Assembly: GCF_018406605.1 (NCBI RefSeq)
Contig: NZ_AP024545.1
Location: forward strand, 1,860,001-1,924,000
Length of the DNA: 64,000 bases
Source of the DNA: Noviluteimonas caseinilytica
Lineage (GTDB): Bacteria; Pseudomonadota; Gammaproteobacteria; Xanthomonadales; Xanthomonadaceae
Direction of reading: 5' to 3'
Shown here piece after piece: positions 33,688 through 43,680 of the stretch. The notes below the pieces were generated by a model. The model had not been told where the DNA came from. It saw nothing but the letters and a program-made list of their open reading frames with translations, and did not search any database. The position numbers were made by a program, and so were the translations under genes. Every line of letters starts with the position of its first letter. Position 1 is the first letter of the stretch.

Positions 33688-33708
33688 CGCGGCGCGGTGC
33701 AGGGACGC

Positions 33709-34557
33709 TTAGAGGTCCTGCTCGTACCGGACGTACGGGATGGTGCCTTGCTCGTCGGACGTCGCCGGCGCCGCGAACGGATTCTTGCCGCGCGTGACCA
33801 CGTTGTCCGCGCCGACCGTGAGCTGTCCGCTCCACGGCGTGCGCCAGGTGAAGCCGAGGCCGAGGCCCTGCCACTGGCCGCCCGGTGCACCCGGCACGTC
33901 GATGACGCGACCGATGATGTTGCCGCTGAAGTGGCCGTAGCCGCCGCCGAGCGTGACGCTGTGCGTGTTCCAGCGATCGGCGAGTTCCGGCACGTCGGCC
34001 GCGGACACGATGCGTGCCTTGGCGACGGTGCCGCCGATGGTGACGAAGCCTTCGCGACCGATGGTCTTTTCGCCGGAGACGGTGACGTCGTGTTGTTCGA
34101 CCCTGCCGCGCGCGGGGCTGAGCCAGGCCGGCAGCGTTTCCTGCGAAGCACCGACCGTCAGGCCGACGCGGCCGCCATTGCGGCTGAAGCCGGTGGTGGC
34201 GTTGATGCGGTGGTTGTCCGACGACGCGGCGTCATCGCCCATCGATGCGAGCAGGCAATGATTGGCGAGGTTGCCGATCGCACTCGACACACCCGACTTG
34301 CGATCGCACAGCAGGCCGAGCGAATCGCCGGCACCGAGACCGAACGCGGCATCGAGCGCGCCTTCGCTGAAGCGGCGGCGCACGCCGACCGAAGCGTCCG
34401 CGGGTTCGAGCAACAGCACCGCTTCGACCTTGCCGCTTGCCTGGTTCCAGATCGGCAGCTGCATGGTGTCGTCTTTCTTCGCCTGCGCATGCACGCCCGC
34501 CGACATCGCGAGGGCGAGGAATGCAGTGAAAAGGCGGAGGCGGGACGGCTGTCGCAT
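33709..34557 (-). CDS. Predicted small outer-membrane protein of unknown function
   Basis: A 282-residue exported protein beginning MRQPSRLRLFTAFLALAMSA with cleavage near VHAQA. After about residue 40 it has alternating hydrophobic/polar beta-strand-like stretches with many Gly and aromatic residues (NGGRVGLTVGASQETLP, NTHSVTLGGGYGHFSGNIIG, WQGLGLGFTWRTPWSGQLTV). It ends PYVRYEQDL, so it looks like a small beta barrel, though the last residue is Leu, not Phe. Two Cys (LLCDRKSG and NHCLLAS) could form a disulfide. I do not recognise the family. It is convergent with the sulfotransferases, and its promoter has the same TTGTTA box as receptors 1 and 3. Confidence 0.72.
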   Translation of the reverse strand: MRQPSRLRLFTAFLALAMSAGVHAQAKKDDTMQLPIWNQASGKVEAVLLLEPADASVGVRRRFSEGALDAAFGLGAGDSLGLLCDRKSGVSSAIGNLANHCLLASMGDDAASSDNHRINATTGFSRNGGRVGLTVGASQETLPAWLSPARGRVEQHDVTVSGEKTIGREGFVTIGGTVAKARIVSAADVPELADRWNTHSVTLGGGYGHFSGNIIGRVIDVPGAPGGQWQGLGLGFTWRTPWSGQLTVGADNVVTRGKNPFAAPATSDEQGTIPYVRYEQDL

Positions 34558-34612
34558 GGCGCGTGTCTGACCCGGTACCCCGGGCGAAGTTCCTTTTTCG
34601 GTCTTGGTGGGA

Positions 34613-34641
34613 ATCCTATTCCGTTTATGTTTCTTTAACAA
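34613..34641 (-). promoter_or_regulatory. Promoter of the small outer-membrane protein gene
   Basis: On the minus strand TTGTTA (34641-34636) and TAGGAT (34618-34613) are exactly 17 bases apart. The -35 hexamer is the same as at TonB receptors 1 and 3. Confidence 0.68.
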
Positions 34642-34654
34642 TCGCCCCACGGTG

Positions 34655-34688
34655 AAAAAACATCCCGGGACCCGCGATCCGGGTCCCG
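34655..34688 (-). terminator. Terminator of hslO
   Basis: Read on the minus strand, CGGGACCC (34688-34681) pairs with GGGTCCCG (34673-34666), and the hairpin is followed by TTTTTT (34660-34655). It directly follows the hslO stop codon. Confidence 0.8.
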
Positions 34689-35624
34689 TTATTGCAGCCG
34701 GTCGGGGGCCGGCATCGGCTCGGAGGCCGCGGGTTCGAACAGCCCCGCGATGTCCTGCCCCGAGAACGAATACCCCTGCCCACAGAACTCGCAACGCACG
34801 TGGGCGTGCCCGTCGGCCACGGCCGCTTCGGCTTCTTCCCGGCCGAGGGACTGGAGCATCGCCTCCACCCGGCCGCGGGAGCACGAGCACCCGAAGGCGA
34901 GGTCCTTCCCGGCCAGCACCTCCGGCGCCTCCTCGTGGAACAGGCGGTGCAGCAGGACCGGCCCGGGCACCGCCAGCAGCTCGTCCTGCCCGAGGGTGTC
35001 GAACAGGGCCGAGGCGCGCGTCCAGCCGTCCGCGTCGCCCTCGTCGCCCGGAAGCTTCTGCAGCATCAGGCCGGCCGTCCGCTCGCCGTTGGCCGCCAGC
35101 AGGAGGCGGGTGGGCAACTGCTCGGACTGGACGAAGTAGTGCTCGAACGCGGAGGCCAGGTCGTCCCCCACCAGAGGGACCAGCCCCTGGTAGCGCTGGG
35201 GGTCGCGCCCGTGGGGGGAGGGGTTCTCGATCGTGATGGCCAGGATCGGCTCCGGTCCCAGGTCGGCCAGGCCCTGCGGCGGCGGGGCGTCTTCCTGCAG
35301 CTGCGCGATCCCGCGCAGCGTGCCGGCCGCGGTGCATTCGGCGAACAGGGTGCGCAGCGTGCCCGTGCCGCGCAGCTGCACCGACAGGCGTCCTTCGACC
35401 TTCGCGTGGCCGGTGAACAGCGCCGAGGCCGCGCTCGCCTCGCCCAGCAGGCGCGCGATGGACTCCGGGTAGTCCGCCCGCGAACGGATCTGCTTCCACG
35501 TCTCGTCCAGGTGCACCAGCACGCCGCGGACGCCCGCCTCGGGCAGGAGGAAGCGCGTGAGGTGGTCGTCGCGGCCAACGCGGGCGTCGGCCTGGGCGGG
35601 AGCGTGCGTCATGGATTCGATCAT
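34689..35624 (-). CDS. hslO: Redox-regulated chaperone Hsp33
   Basis: The 311-residue cytosolic holdase chaperone is activated by oxidation of its zinc-binding cysteines. The C-terminal zinc motif is present as CSC in FGCSCSRGRVEAML and CEFC in HVRCEFCGQGYSF. The N-terminal core has RFLLPEAGVRGVLVHLDETW and LPTRLLLAANGERTAGLMLQ. The length is near E. coli Hsp33 (292). The start at 35624 (MIESMTHAP) is assumed; the second Met (35612) is possible. It is divergent from mtgA across 94 bases. Confidence 0.95.
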   Translation of the reverse strand: MIESMTHAPAQADARVGRDDHLTRFLLPEAGVRGVLVHLDETWKQIRSRADYPESIARLLGEASAASALFTGHAKVEGRLSVQLRGTGTLRTLFAECTAAGTLRGIAQLQEDAPPPQGLADLGPEPILAITIENPSPHGRDPQRYQGLVPLVGDDLASAFEHYFVQSEQLPTRLLLAANGERTAGLMLQKLPGDEGDADGWTRASALFDTLGQDELLAVPGPVLLHRLFHEEAPEVLAGKDLAFGCSCSRGRVEAMLQSLGREEAEAAVADGHAHVRCEFCGQGYSFSGQDIAGLFEPAASEPMPAPDRLQ

Positions 35625-35718
35625 GGAAGACCCGTCGTGAAATGCGGATGCGTGGGCGCGCCAGTGGATAATGCGCGCCGCCCGCGCCGCGGGAAAACAT
35701 CGGAAGAAGGACAACGCC

Positions 35719-36492
35719 GTGCGAAATGGGGACGCCCGCCCGCCGAAGCAAGCGCGCACGCGCAAGCGGCGCCTCCTGCGCTGGATGCTCCTGCTGCCGG
35801 TGTGCTTCGTGGTACTGACGACCCTGCAGGTGCTGCTGCTGCGCTTCATCGACCCGCCCTTCAGCGCCTTCATGGTCGCGCGGCAGTTCGAAGCGATCGG
35901 GCAGGGCGACTTCGGCTATCGCATGGGTCATCGCTGGGAGGACCTCGAGGACATGTCGCCCTCGATCCCCGTCGCGCTGGTGGCGGCGGAAGACCAGAAC
36001 TTCGCGAGCCACCATGGCTTCGATTTCCTGGCGATCGAAAAAGCGCGCGCGCACAACCAGAAGATGGCCGAGCGCGCCGAACAGCGCGGCACGCCCGTCA
36101 AGCGATTGCGCGGGGCGAGCACCATTTCGCAGCAGACCGCCAAGAACCTGTTCCTCTGGAGCGGCCGCAGTTACGTGCGCAAGGGCCTGGAGGCCTGGTA
36201 CACGGTGCTGATCGAAGCGCTGTGGCCCAAGCGCCGCATCCTGGAGGTGTACGCGAACATCGCCGAGTTCGGCGACGGCACCTACGGCGCGCAGGCCGCG
36301 GCCGTGCGCTTCTTCAACAAGGACGCTGCGCGCCTGTCGCCCGCGGAGGCCTCGCGCCTGGCCGCGGTGCTGCCCAACCCGCGCCGCTACGACGCCGGCC
36401 GCCCGGGGCCCTACATCCAGCGCCGCAGCAACGCCATCCAGCGCCAGATGCGCCAGCTCGGCGGCGGCGCGTGGGTGCGCACGCTGGACTAA
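35719..36492 (+). CDS. mtgA: Monofunctional peptidoglycan glycosyltransferase
   Basis: A 257-residue GT51 enzyme that polymerises lipid II into glycan strands in the periplasm. There is one N-terminal membrane anchor (about residues 20-42, LRWMLLLPVCFVVLTTLQVL). The catalytic Glu is in VALVAAEDQNFASHHGFD, followed by RGASTISQQTAKNLFLWSGR and RILEVYANIAEFGDGTYGAQ, all GT51 signatures. There is no transpeptidase domain. The GTG at 35719 has AGAAGGA at 35704-35710 as ribosome-binding site and gives the usual length; an ATG at 35671 would add 16 residues. Confidence 0.94.
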   Translation: MRNGDARPPKQARTRKRRLLRWMLLLPVCFVVLTTLQVLLLRFIDPPFSAFMVARQFEAIGQGDFGYRMGHRWEDLEDMSPSIPVALVAAEDQNFASHHGFDFLAIEKARAHNQKMAERAEQRGTPVKRLRGASTISQQTAKNLFLWSGRSYVRKGLEAWYTVLIEALWPKRRILEVYANIAEFGDGTYGAQAAAVRFFNKDAARLSPAEASRLAAVLPNPRRYDAGRPGPYIQRRSNAIQRQMRQLGGGAWVRTLD

Positions 36493-36502
36493 CATTGCCG
36501 GC

Positions 36503-37558
36503 ATGGATGCCCATCTCCCCACGGACGACGCCCGCCGCGATCCGCGATTGACCGTCGTGGTCGCCGCCTTCGACGAAGCCGACGCCCTGCCGCTGCTGCA
36601 GCCGCGCATCGCCGCGGTGCTCGACGCGCTTGCGCACGACGCCGGCATCGTCGGGCGCGTGCTCTACATCGACGACGGCAGCCGCGACGCGACGTGGCAG
36701 GTGCTGCAACGCCTCGCCGCGCAGGATCCGCGCATCGCATTGCTGCGGCTGTCGCGCAACTTCGGCAAGGAAGCCGCGCTCACCGCGGGCCTGGACCACA
36801 TCGAATCGGGCGCGGCGATGATCCTGGATGCCGACGGCCAGGATCCGCCGGAACTCATCCCGCAGTTCGTCGCCAAGTGGCGCGAAGGCTTCGACGACGT
36901 CCACGGCACGCGCATGGCGCGCGAAGGCGAAAGCCTCGCCAAGCGCGCCACCGCCCACATGTTCTATCGCGTGATCGGCCGCCTCTCGCGCACGCCCATC
37001 CCGGCCGACACCGGCGACTTCCGCCTCCTGTCGCCGCGCGCGCTGTCCGCGCTGCGGCAACTGCGCGAACGCAACCGTTTCATGAAAGGCCTGTTCGGCT
37101 GGGTCGGGTTCCGCCAGGCCTCGATTCCCTACCAGCGCCAGGCGCGCGCCGCCGGCGGCAGCAAGTTCAATTTCTGGAAGCTGTGGAACCTCGCGATCGA
37201 GGGCATCACCGGCTTCTCCACCGCGCCCCTGCGCGTGGCCACGTACGTGGGCCTGGCCACCGCGTTGCTGGCCTTCCTCTACGGCGCCTGGATCGTCGTG
37301 AAGGCGATGCTCTGGGGCGACCCGGTCGCGGGCTGGCCCACGATGATGGCGGTGATCCTGTTCCTCGGCGGCATGCAGCTGATCGCGCTGGGGACGCTGG
37401 GCGAATACCTCGGCCGGTTGTACGAAGAGGCCAAGCAGCGCCCGCTCTACCTCGTCGACGCCTGGCGGCCGGCCGCGGGAGTATCCTCGGCCCAGCCGCC
37501 GACGGAGGGACACGACGATGCGCACGGTCCGCCACCTGCTCGAATCGAAAACGCCTGA
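36503..37558 (+). CDS. GT2 membrane glycosyltransferase (GtrB/ArnC/DPM1-like)
   Basis: A 351-residue family-2 glycosyltransferase. The catalytic domain (about 15-235) carries LTVVVAAFDEADALP, VLYIDDGSRDATW, LRLSRNFGKEAALTAGLDHI and MILDADGQDPPELIPQF, and the acceptor-site RERNRFMKGLFGWVGFRQ. Two C-terminal membrane helices (about 243-265, 275-298) follow, the layout of enzymes that load a sugar onto polyprenyl phosphate. It is 10 bases after mtgA and likely co-transcribed, consistent with an envelope role. The Pro-rich C-terminal tail is translated from DNA that also encodes the start of the CBS gene (41-base overlap). Sugar donor unknown. Confidence 0.9.
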   Translation: MDAHLPTDDARRDPRLTVVVAAFDEADALPLLQPRIAAVLDALAHDAGIVGRVLYIDDGSRDATWQVLQRLAAQDPRIALLRLSRNFGKEAALTAGLDHIESGAAMILDADGQDPPELIPQFVAKWREGFDDVHGTRMAREGESLAKRATAHMFYRVIGRLSRTPIPADTGDFRLLSPRALSALRQLRERNRFMKGLFGWVGFRQASIPYQRQARAAGGSKFNFWKLWNLAIEGITGFSTAPLRVATYVGLATALLAFLYGAWIVVKAMLWGDPVAGWPTMMAVILFLGGMQLIALGTLGEYLGRLYEEAKQRPLYLVDAWRPAAGVSSAQPPTEGHDDAHGPPPARIENA

Positions 37559-37946
37559 GGTCTACGCCATCGGGCCCGACCAGCCGGTCCTCGAAGCGAT
37601 CAAGCTGATGGCGGAAAAACGCATCGGCGCACTGCTGGTGATCCAGGGCGGCCGCCTCGTCGGCATCGTCTCCGAGCGCGATTACGCGCGGAAGGTCGTG
37701 CTGCAGGGCCGCGCGTCGTCCGATACGCCGGTGCGCGACATCATGTCGTCCGACGTCGTGCGCGTGGGCCTGTCCGACACCACCGCGCATTGCATGCAAC
37801 TGGTCACCGACAAGCGCATCCGCCACTTGCCCGTCGTCGACGGCGATGCGGTGCTGGGCGTGGTGTCGATCGGCGACCTGGTGAAAGCCGTGATCGAAGA
37901 CCAGCAGGTCGAGATCGACCAGTTGCAGCGCTACATCGCGAGCTGA
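37518..37946 (+). CDS. CBS-domain protein
   Basis: A 142-residue protein that consists of a CBS pair (about residues 9-65 and 73-130) with IGALLVIQGGRLVGIVSERD and IRHLPVVDGDAVLGVVSIGD, the nucleotide-binding Ser/Thr-x-Arg/Gly-Asp segments at the end of each module. Such stand-alone pairs bind adenine nucleotides and act as energy sensors for partners. Its start lies 41 bases inside the glycosyltransferase gene, with GGAGGGACACGACG as ribosome-binding region, so the two are transcribed together. The partner protein is unknown. Confidence 0.93.
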   Translation: MRTVRHLLESKTPEVYAIGPDQPVLEAIKLMAEKRIGALLVIQGGRLVGIVSERDYARKVVLQGRASSDTPVRDIMSSDVVRVGLSDTTAHCMQLVTDKRIRHLPVVDGDAVLGVVSIGDLVKAVIEDQQVEIDQLQRYIAS

Positions 37947-37976
37947 CGTCCGAAGCGCGGGCTTGGCGGGCGCGAC

Positions 37977-39986
37977 CTACTTCGCGTACTTCCCGCCGCA
38001 CTGCACGTCCTTGCCCGGCCCGAGTTCGATCGTTGCCAGCAGCGCCGCCGGCGGCGTGATCGTGGCCAGCGACAATGCGATCGCGCCACGCAGTCCCACG
38101 CGCTTGAGGTCCGGACGGAACGAGGGATCCTTGAAGGTGCCGCCCACGAGCAGCGGCGAGCGGAACGCGAACAGGCTGCGATCCTTCGGCCGCGGCCGCA
38201 GGTGCAGGTCGAGCGTTTCGTCGCGCAGGTTGACGCTGCCCTCGCCGACGATGAGCGTGTCGGTCGTGTCGAAGGCCAGCGACTGCGTCGTCATCACGCC
38301 GTTCCTGACCTCGAAGTCCGCGAACGCGCAGCGGATCGGGATGCGCCGGTCGCCTTCGACGAGGAACTTCAACGCTTCGGCGATATCGATGCCCGCGTAT
38401 TCCATCAGCAGGTTGCTGATCTGGCCGTGGCCCATGCCGAGTTGCGCGGTGCCGTTCGCCGAACCGAGCATCTTCGCGATCGAGTTGCCCGTGCCGGTGA
38501 TGTGGATGTCGCCGCCGACGCGGCCGACCGCTTCGCGCATCACGTCCGATTCCGGCAGCAACTGCGGCAGGCTGAGGCCGCGCACCTGCATGTCGGCGCG
38601 CGTGTGGATCGGCGATTCGCGCGCATCCATGCGGATCGTCGAACGGATGTCGCCGCCGGCCACGCCGAAGTTCAGCGGATCCAGGCGCAGCAGGCCCGCA
38701 TCGATCAACAGGTGCGCATCCATGTCGTCGAGCGGCAGCTTCGGTGCGTTGATGCGATGCGCCTTCCAGCGCACGTCCGCATCCATCGCGCGGAGTTTGT
38801 CGAGTTCGTAGGGCTTGTCGGGCAGCACGCGCGTCTTCGCGCGTTCCTGCGCCGCCTTCGCCGCTTGTTCCGCCGTCGCGGTTTCGCCCGCGCCCGCGGC
38901 GGGCGGCTTGCCGACGAAGCCCGCGAGGTCATCGAAGTCCAGGCGCTTGGAGACGAGCGTCGCCTTGAGGATCGGACGCTTGCGGCCGGTTTCGAAACTC
39001 GCGTCGCCGCCGAGGTCGCTGTCGCCGAGCTTCCCGGTGAAATCGTCGTAGTGCCAGATGTTGCCGGTGTCCTTCGTGCCCGTGCGGCTGGTGGGCGTCT
39101 GTTCGCGCGTGAAGCGGCCATCGAACGAATACGGCGGTGAATCCGGCGCGGCGATGCCGAGCAGCGGATACAGGTCGGCGAGGTTCTGCCCGGCCAGCGC
39201 GAGCTTGAGGTTGAAGCCGCGCAGGCGGAACGGGTCGAGCAACGTGCCGCGCGCATGCGCCCGCGTCGTGCCGGCGGTGACGTGCACGTCGATGCGATAC
39301 GGGTGCGTGGTTTCGCGCAAGGCGAGCGGCGTTTCCGCGCGCCCGTCGAGCTTGAACTTGCGGCCTTCCCAACGCCCGCCACCATCGGCCAGCACCGGCG
39401 GCGCCTTCGACGACGGATCGCGCAGGTCGCTGTGCACGGCGACATCGATGTCCGTGTTGCGCGACGCATCGAGGAAGCGCAGGCGTCCATCGTCGATCCA
39501 CAGTGCGCCGTATTGCGTCGTGTCCGTCGACGCTTCGCCGAACACCCAGTTGCCCGTGTGGCCGGGGCCGTATTCCAGGCGCATGCGCGGCTTGCGCAGG
39601 CGGATCTCGGGCAGGCGATATTCGCGATGGAAGAGCAGCGGCTTCAGTTCGATCGCGAACTGCAGGCAATCGGCCGACACCATCGTCGGCTCCTTCGACC
39701 AACTGGCATTGCCGAACGTGAAGGCGCCGACCTGCACCAGCGGCGTCCATCCGAAGCGATCGACATCGAGGTTGCCGATGATGTGGAACTTGCGCCCCGT
39801 GCGCGCTTCCACCTGGCGTTCGACCAGCGGCTTGAACCAGTTCCAGTCCCAGAACGCGAGCAGCAACGCGATGCCCACCGCCAGCACGCCGAGCACCGTG
39901 AGGAACGGATGCCGCGCGAGCGGGGCGAGCGGGCCGCCGCGCGCGAGGGGGCGGGGCGCGTCGGGATCGGACTTGGGGGTGGCCAT
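37977..39986 (-). CDS. AsmA-family envelope protein
   Basis: A 669-residue protein with an N-terminal membrane helix (about 28-48, LTVLGVLAVGIALLLAFWDW), then the AsmA N-terminal pattern FKPLVERQVEARTGRKFHII and GNLDVDRFGWTPLVQVGAFT. The rest is beta-rich, with a C-terminal AsmA-2 region (MGHGQISNLLMEYAGIDIAE, GVMTTQSLAFDTTDTLIVGE). AsmA-like proteins are large periplasmic bridges implicated in lipid transport to the outer membrane. It lies downstream of the TrhA gene on the same strand. Confidence 0.88.
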   Translation of the reverse strand: MATPKSDPDAPRPLARGGPLAPLARHPFLTVLGVLAVGIALLLAFWDWNWFKPLVERQVEARTGRKFHIIGNLDVDRFGWTPLVQVGAFTFGNASWSKEPTMVSADCLQFAIELKPLLFHREYRLPEIRLRKPRMRLEYGPGHTGNWVFGEASTDTTQYGALWIDDGRLRFLDASRNTDIDVAVHSDLRDPSSKAPPVLADGGGRWEGRKFKLDGRAETPLALRETTHPYRIDVHVTAGTTRAHARGTLLDPFRLRGFNLKLALAGQNLADLYPLLGIAAPDSPPYSFDGRFTREQTPTSRTGTKDTGNIWHYDDFTGKLGDSDLGGDASFETGRKRPILKATLVSKRLDFDDLAGFVGKPPAAGAGETATAEQAAKAAQERAKTRVLPDKPYELDKLRAMDADVRWKAHRINAPKLPLDDMDAHLLIDAGLLRLDPLNFGVAGGDIRSTIRMDARESPIHTRADMQVRGLSLPQLLPESDVMREAVGRVGGDIHITGTGNSIAKMLGSANGTAQLGMGHGQISNLLMEYAGIDIAEALKFLVEGDRRIPIRCAFADFEVRNGVMTTQSLAFDTTDTLIVGEGSVNLRDETLDLHLRPRPKDRSLFAFRSPLLVGGTFKDPSFRPDLKRVGLRGAIALSLATITPPAALLATIELGPGKDVQCGGKYAK

Positions 39987-40061
39987 CCGTGCGCGGTTCT
40001 CCGGGGGAACCCCACCATCCGCAGGGCGCGGTCGAAGCCCGGTGAATGCGTTGCGCCGCGT

Positions 40062-40727
40062 TCAGTCCCGCGGCCACACCTGCGCGAGCACCGCGATGTA
40101 GTGGCACACGGTGCCGGCCACGACGAACAGGTGCCACACCGCGTGCGAATAGCGCATCGACGGCCGGTGGTAGAACACCGTGCCCAGCGTGTAGGCCACG
40201 CCGCCGGCGATCAGCCAGCCGAAGGTCCAGCCATCCAGCGCCGCCATCACCGGGCGGATGGCCAGCAGCACGAGCCAGCCCATCGCGACGTACACGGCGG
40301 TGGACAGCAACCGGAAGCGCCCGGTGAAGAAGAACTTGAACACGATGCCCGCCGCGGCCAGCGACCAGATCGCGATGAAGAGGTTGCGGCCCACGTCGCC
40401 GCGCAGGCCCACGAGCGTGAAGGGCGTGTACGTGCCGGCGATCAGCAGGTAGATCGCGCAATGGTCGAACACCTTCAGCGCGGACTTGGCGCGTGGCGAG
40501 GCCATCGCGTGGTACAGCGTGGAGGCCACGTACAGCAGCAGCATCGACAGCGAGAACACGATCGCCGACGCGAGCTGCCAGCCATCGCCGTGCAGCGCGG
40601 CCAGCGTGACCATCACGATGCCGCCGGCCAGCGCCGCGAGCGCCCCGAACCCATGGGTCACCGCGCTGGCGAATTCCTCCCGCAAGGCGAGCGGGGACAG
40701 GGGCGCGTCGGTCGAGGGGCGGTCCAT
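40062..40727 (-). CDS. trhA: Hemolysin III / TrhA-family membrane protein
   Basis: A 221-residue, seven-helix membrane protein of the hemolysin III (PAQR-related) family. Family signatures visible are NxVTHGFGAL-like AVTHGFGALAALAGG, STLYHAMASPRAKSALKVFD, HCAIYLLIAGTYTPFTL and the C-terminal HAVWHLFVVAGTVCHYIAV. The conserved His residues lie in helices where the family coordinates metal. The E. coli member TrhA acts in membrane energetics and lipid homeostasis; hemolysis is not expected. It is divergent from the sulfotransferase gene across 73 bases. Confidence 0.9.
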   Translation of the reverse strand: MDRPSTDAPLSPLALREEFASAVTHGFGALAALAGGIVMVTLAALHGDGWQLASAIVFSLSMLLLYVASTLYHAMASPRAKSALKVFDHCAIYLLIAGTYTPFTLVGLRGDVGRNLFIAIWSLAAAGIVFKFFFTGRFRLLSTAVYVAMGWLVLLAIRPVMAALDGWTFGWLIAGGVAYTLGTVFYHRPSMRYSHAVWHLFVVAGTVCHYIAVLAQVWPRD

Positions 40728-40800
40728 GCGCCGAGCCTGCGCCCGCGGGGCTGGAGCTTTTGCTCCTGGCGCCGCCCGGGCTCGCTAGACTTGCCCCCGC

Positions 40801-41424
40801 ATGATCATTTCCCACCAGCACCGTTTCATCTTCGCCGCCGTGCCGAAGACCGGCACCCACTCGGTCCGCCAGGCCCTGCGCGAACACACCGGGCCCGACG
40901 ACATCGAGCAGGTCGGCCTGTTCGTCGACAAGCGCTTCCCGTGGTCGGACCTGGCCGCATTGCGCCACGGGCACATCAGCCTGCGCCAGGTGCGGCCCTA
41001 CCTCGGCGACGAGGCCTTCGCGCGGTATTTCAAGTTCGCGTTCGTGCGCAATCCGTTCGACCGCTTCGTCTCGTACTGCGCCTTCATGACGCGCAACGAC
41101 GATCGCTTCGCGCGCGAACCGCAGGCGGTGATGCGCCAGGTGCTGTTCGACCTGCGGCCGCTCGAACACGTGCTGTTCCAGCCGCAGCACACCGTGCTGG
41201 TCGACGATGCCGGCGCGCTGCTCACCGATTACGTCGGCCGCGTGGAAGACATGCAGGCGTCCTACGACACCATCTGCGACCGCATCGGCATCCCGTCGCG
41301 CACGCTCGAACAGGTGAACAGCTCGCGCCGCGGCGACTACCGCCAGTACTACGACCGCGCGCTCATCGATGGCGTCGCCGCGCTGTATCGCCGCGACCTG
41401 GAGTTGTTCGGCTATGCCTTCTGA
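40801..41424 (+). CDS. Sulfotransferase (family-2 type)
   Basis: A 207-residue single-domain sulfotransferase. The 5'-phosphosulfate-binding loop is FIFAAVPKTGTHSVRQAL (Lys/Thr/Gly/Thr) near residue 10, and the 3'-phosphate motif is FKFAFVRNPFDRFVSYCAFM, as in Golgi-type carbohydrate sulfotransferases. It lacks the TPR part of the two enzymes at 30.6-33.7 kb and belongs to a different subfamily. Its 3' end overlaps the next gene, an aspartyl/asparaginyl hydroxylase, by 11 bases, so the two should act together or at least be expressed together. Acceptor unknown. Confidence 0.87.
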   Translation: MIISHQHRFIFAAVPKTGTHSVRQALREHTGPDDIEQVGLFVDKRFPWSDLAALRHGHISLRQVRPYLGDEAFARYFKFAFVRNPFDRFVSYCAFMTRNDDRFAREPQAVMRQVLFDLRPLEHVLFQPQHTVLVDDAGALLTDYVGRVEDMQASYDTICDRIGIPSRTLEQVNSSRRGDYRQYYDRALIDGVAALYRRDLELFGYAF

Positions 41425-42012
41425 CGCGCGCATGGTGCCCGGCAATCCGCGCAAGACGCTGTCGGTGCGCGACCTCGGCACCGTCGACATCACCGCGTTG
41501 CGCGACGCCGTGCTCGCCATCCCGGATGCCTTGTGGGATGCGGAAAACGCGAGCAAGCCCAACAAGTTCGAAGCGCTCGACCGCACGCGCCACATCGTGT
41601 TCCGCTTCGTCGACAGCGTGCGCGACTGGCGCGGCTCGCACGACCGGCCGCTGTGGGCCGACTGGCGCGCGCTGCTGCAGCCGGTGATGGACGCAGCGAC
41701 CAAGCCCTATGGCTATGCGCGCGCCACGTTCCCGCGCGTGATGCTGGCGCGCATGGCGCCGGGCGGCATCATCCATCCGCACGTCGACGCCAATCCCGCC
41801 GCGAGCTGGCCGCACAAGATCCACGTGCCGCTGCTCACCAACCCGCAGGTCGGGTTCCTCATCGGCGAGCGCGTGTACCACTTCCCAGAAGGCCGCGCGG
41901 TGGAGGTCAACAACCTCGGCCGCCACGCCGTGCGCAACGACGGCACGACCGATCGCATCCACCTGATCTTCGAATACTTCGACGAAGACCAGCCGGCGCC
42001 GCCGCCCATCGC

Positions 42013-42016
<4 letters not shown>
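41414..42016 (+). CDS. Aspartyl/asparaginyl beta-hydroxylase-like dioxygenase
   Basis: A 200-residue protein with the double-stranded beta-helix core of the Asp/Asn beta-hydroxylase family. The iron ligands would be the His in GGIIHPHVDANPA and the distal His in GRHAVRNDGTTDRIHLIFEY, with 2-oxoglutarate as co-substrate. RATFPRVMLARMAPGG and HVPLLTNPQVGFLIGERVYH are typical of the family. The start at 41414 overlaps the sulfotransferase by 11 bases; an internal ATG at 41432 is the alternative. The stop overlaps prfC by four bases, convergently. Such enzymes hydroxylate Asp/Asn side chains in proteins or peptides; the substrate here is unknown. Confidence 0.85.
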
Positions 42017-43617
<1,601 letters not shown>

Positions 43618-43680
43618 GGTCGGGGGGCGCGGGGCGCGCGCAGGGCACAGCGGGGAAGGGCGCGGATTATAGCGTTCGCG

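Noticed and set aside
20390..34688. Genomic island or prophage boundaries around the receptor block
   Set aside because: No integrase, tRNA target, direct repeats or transposase are visible, and codon use is like the neighbours.
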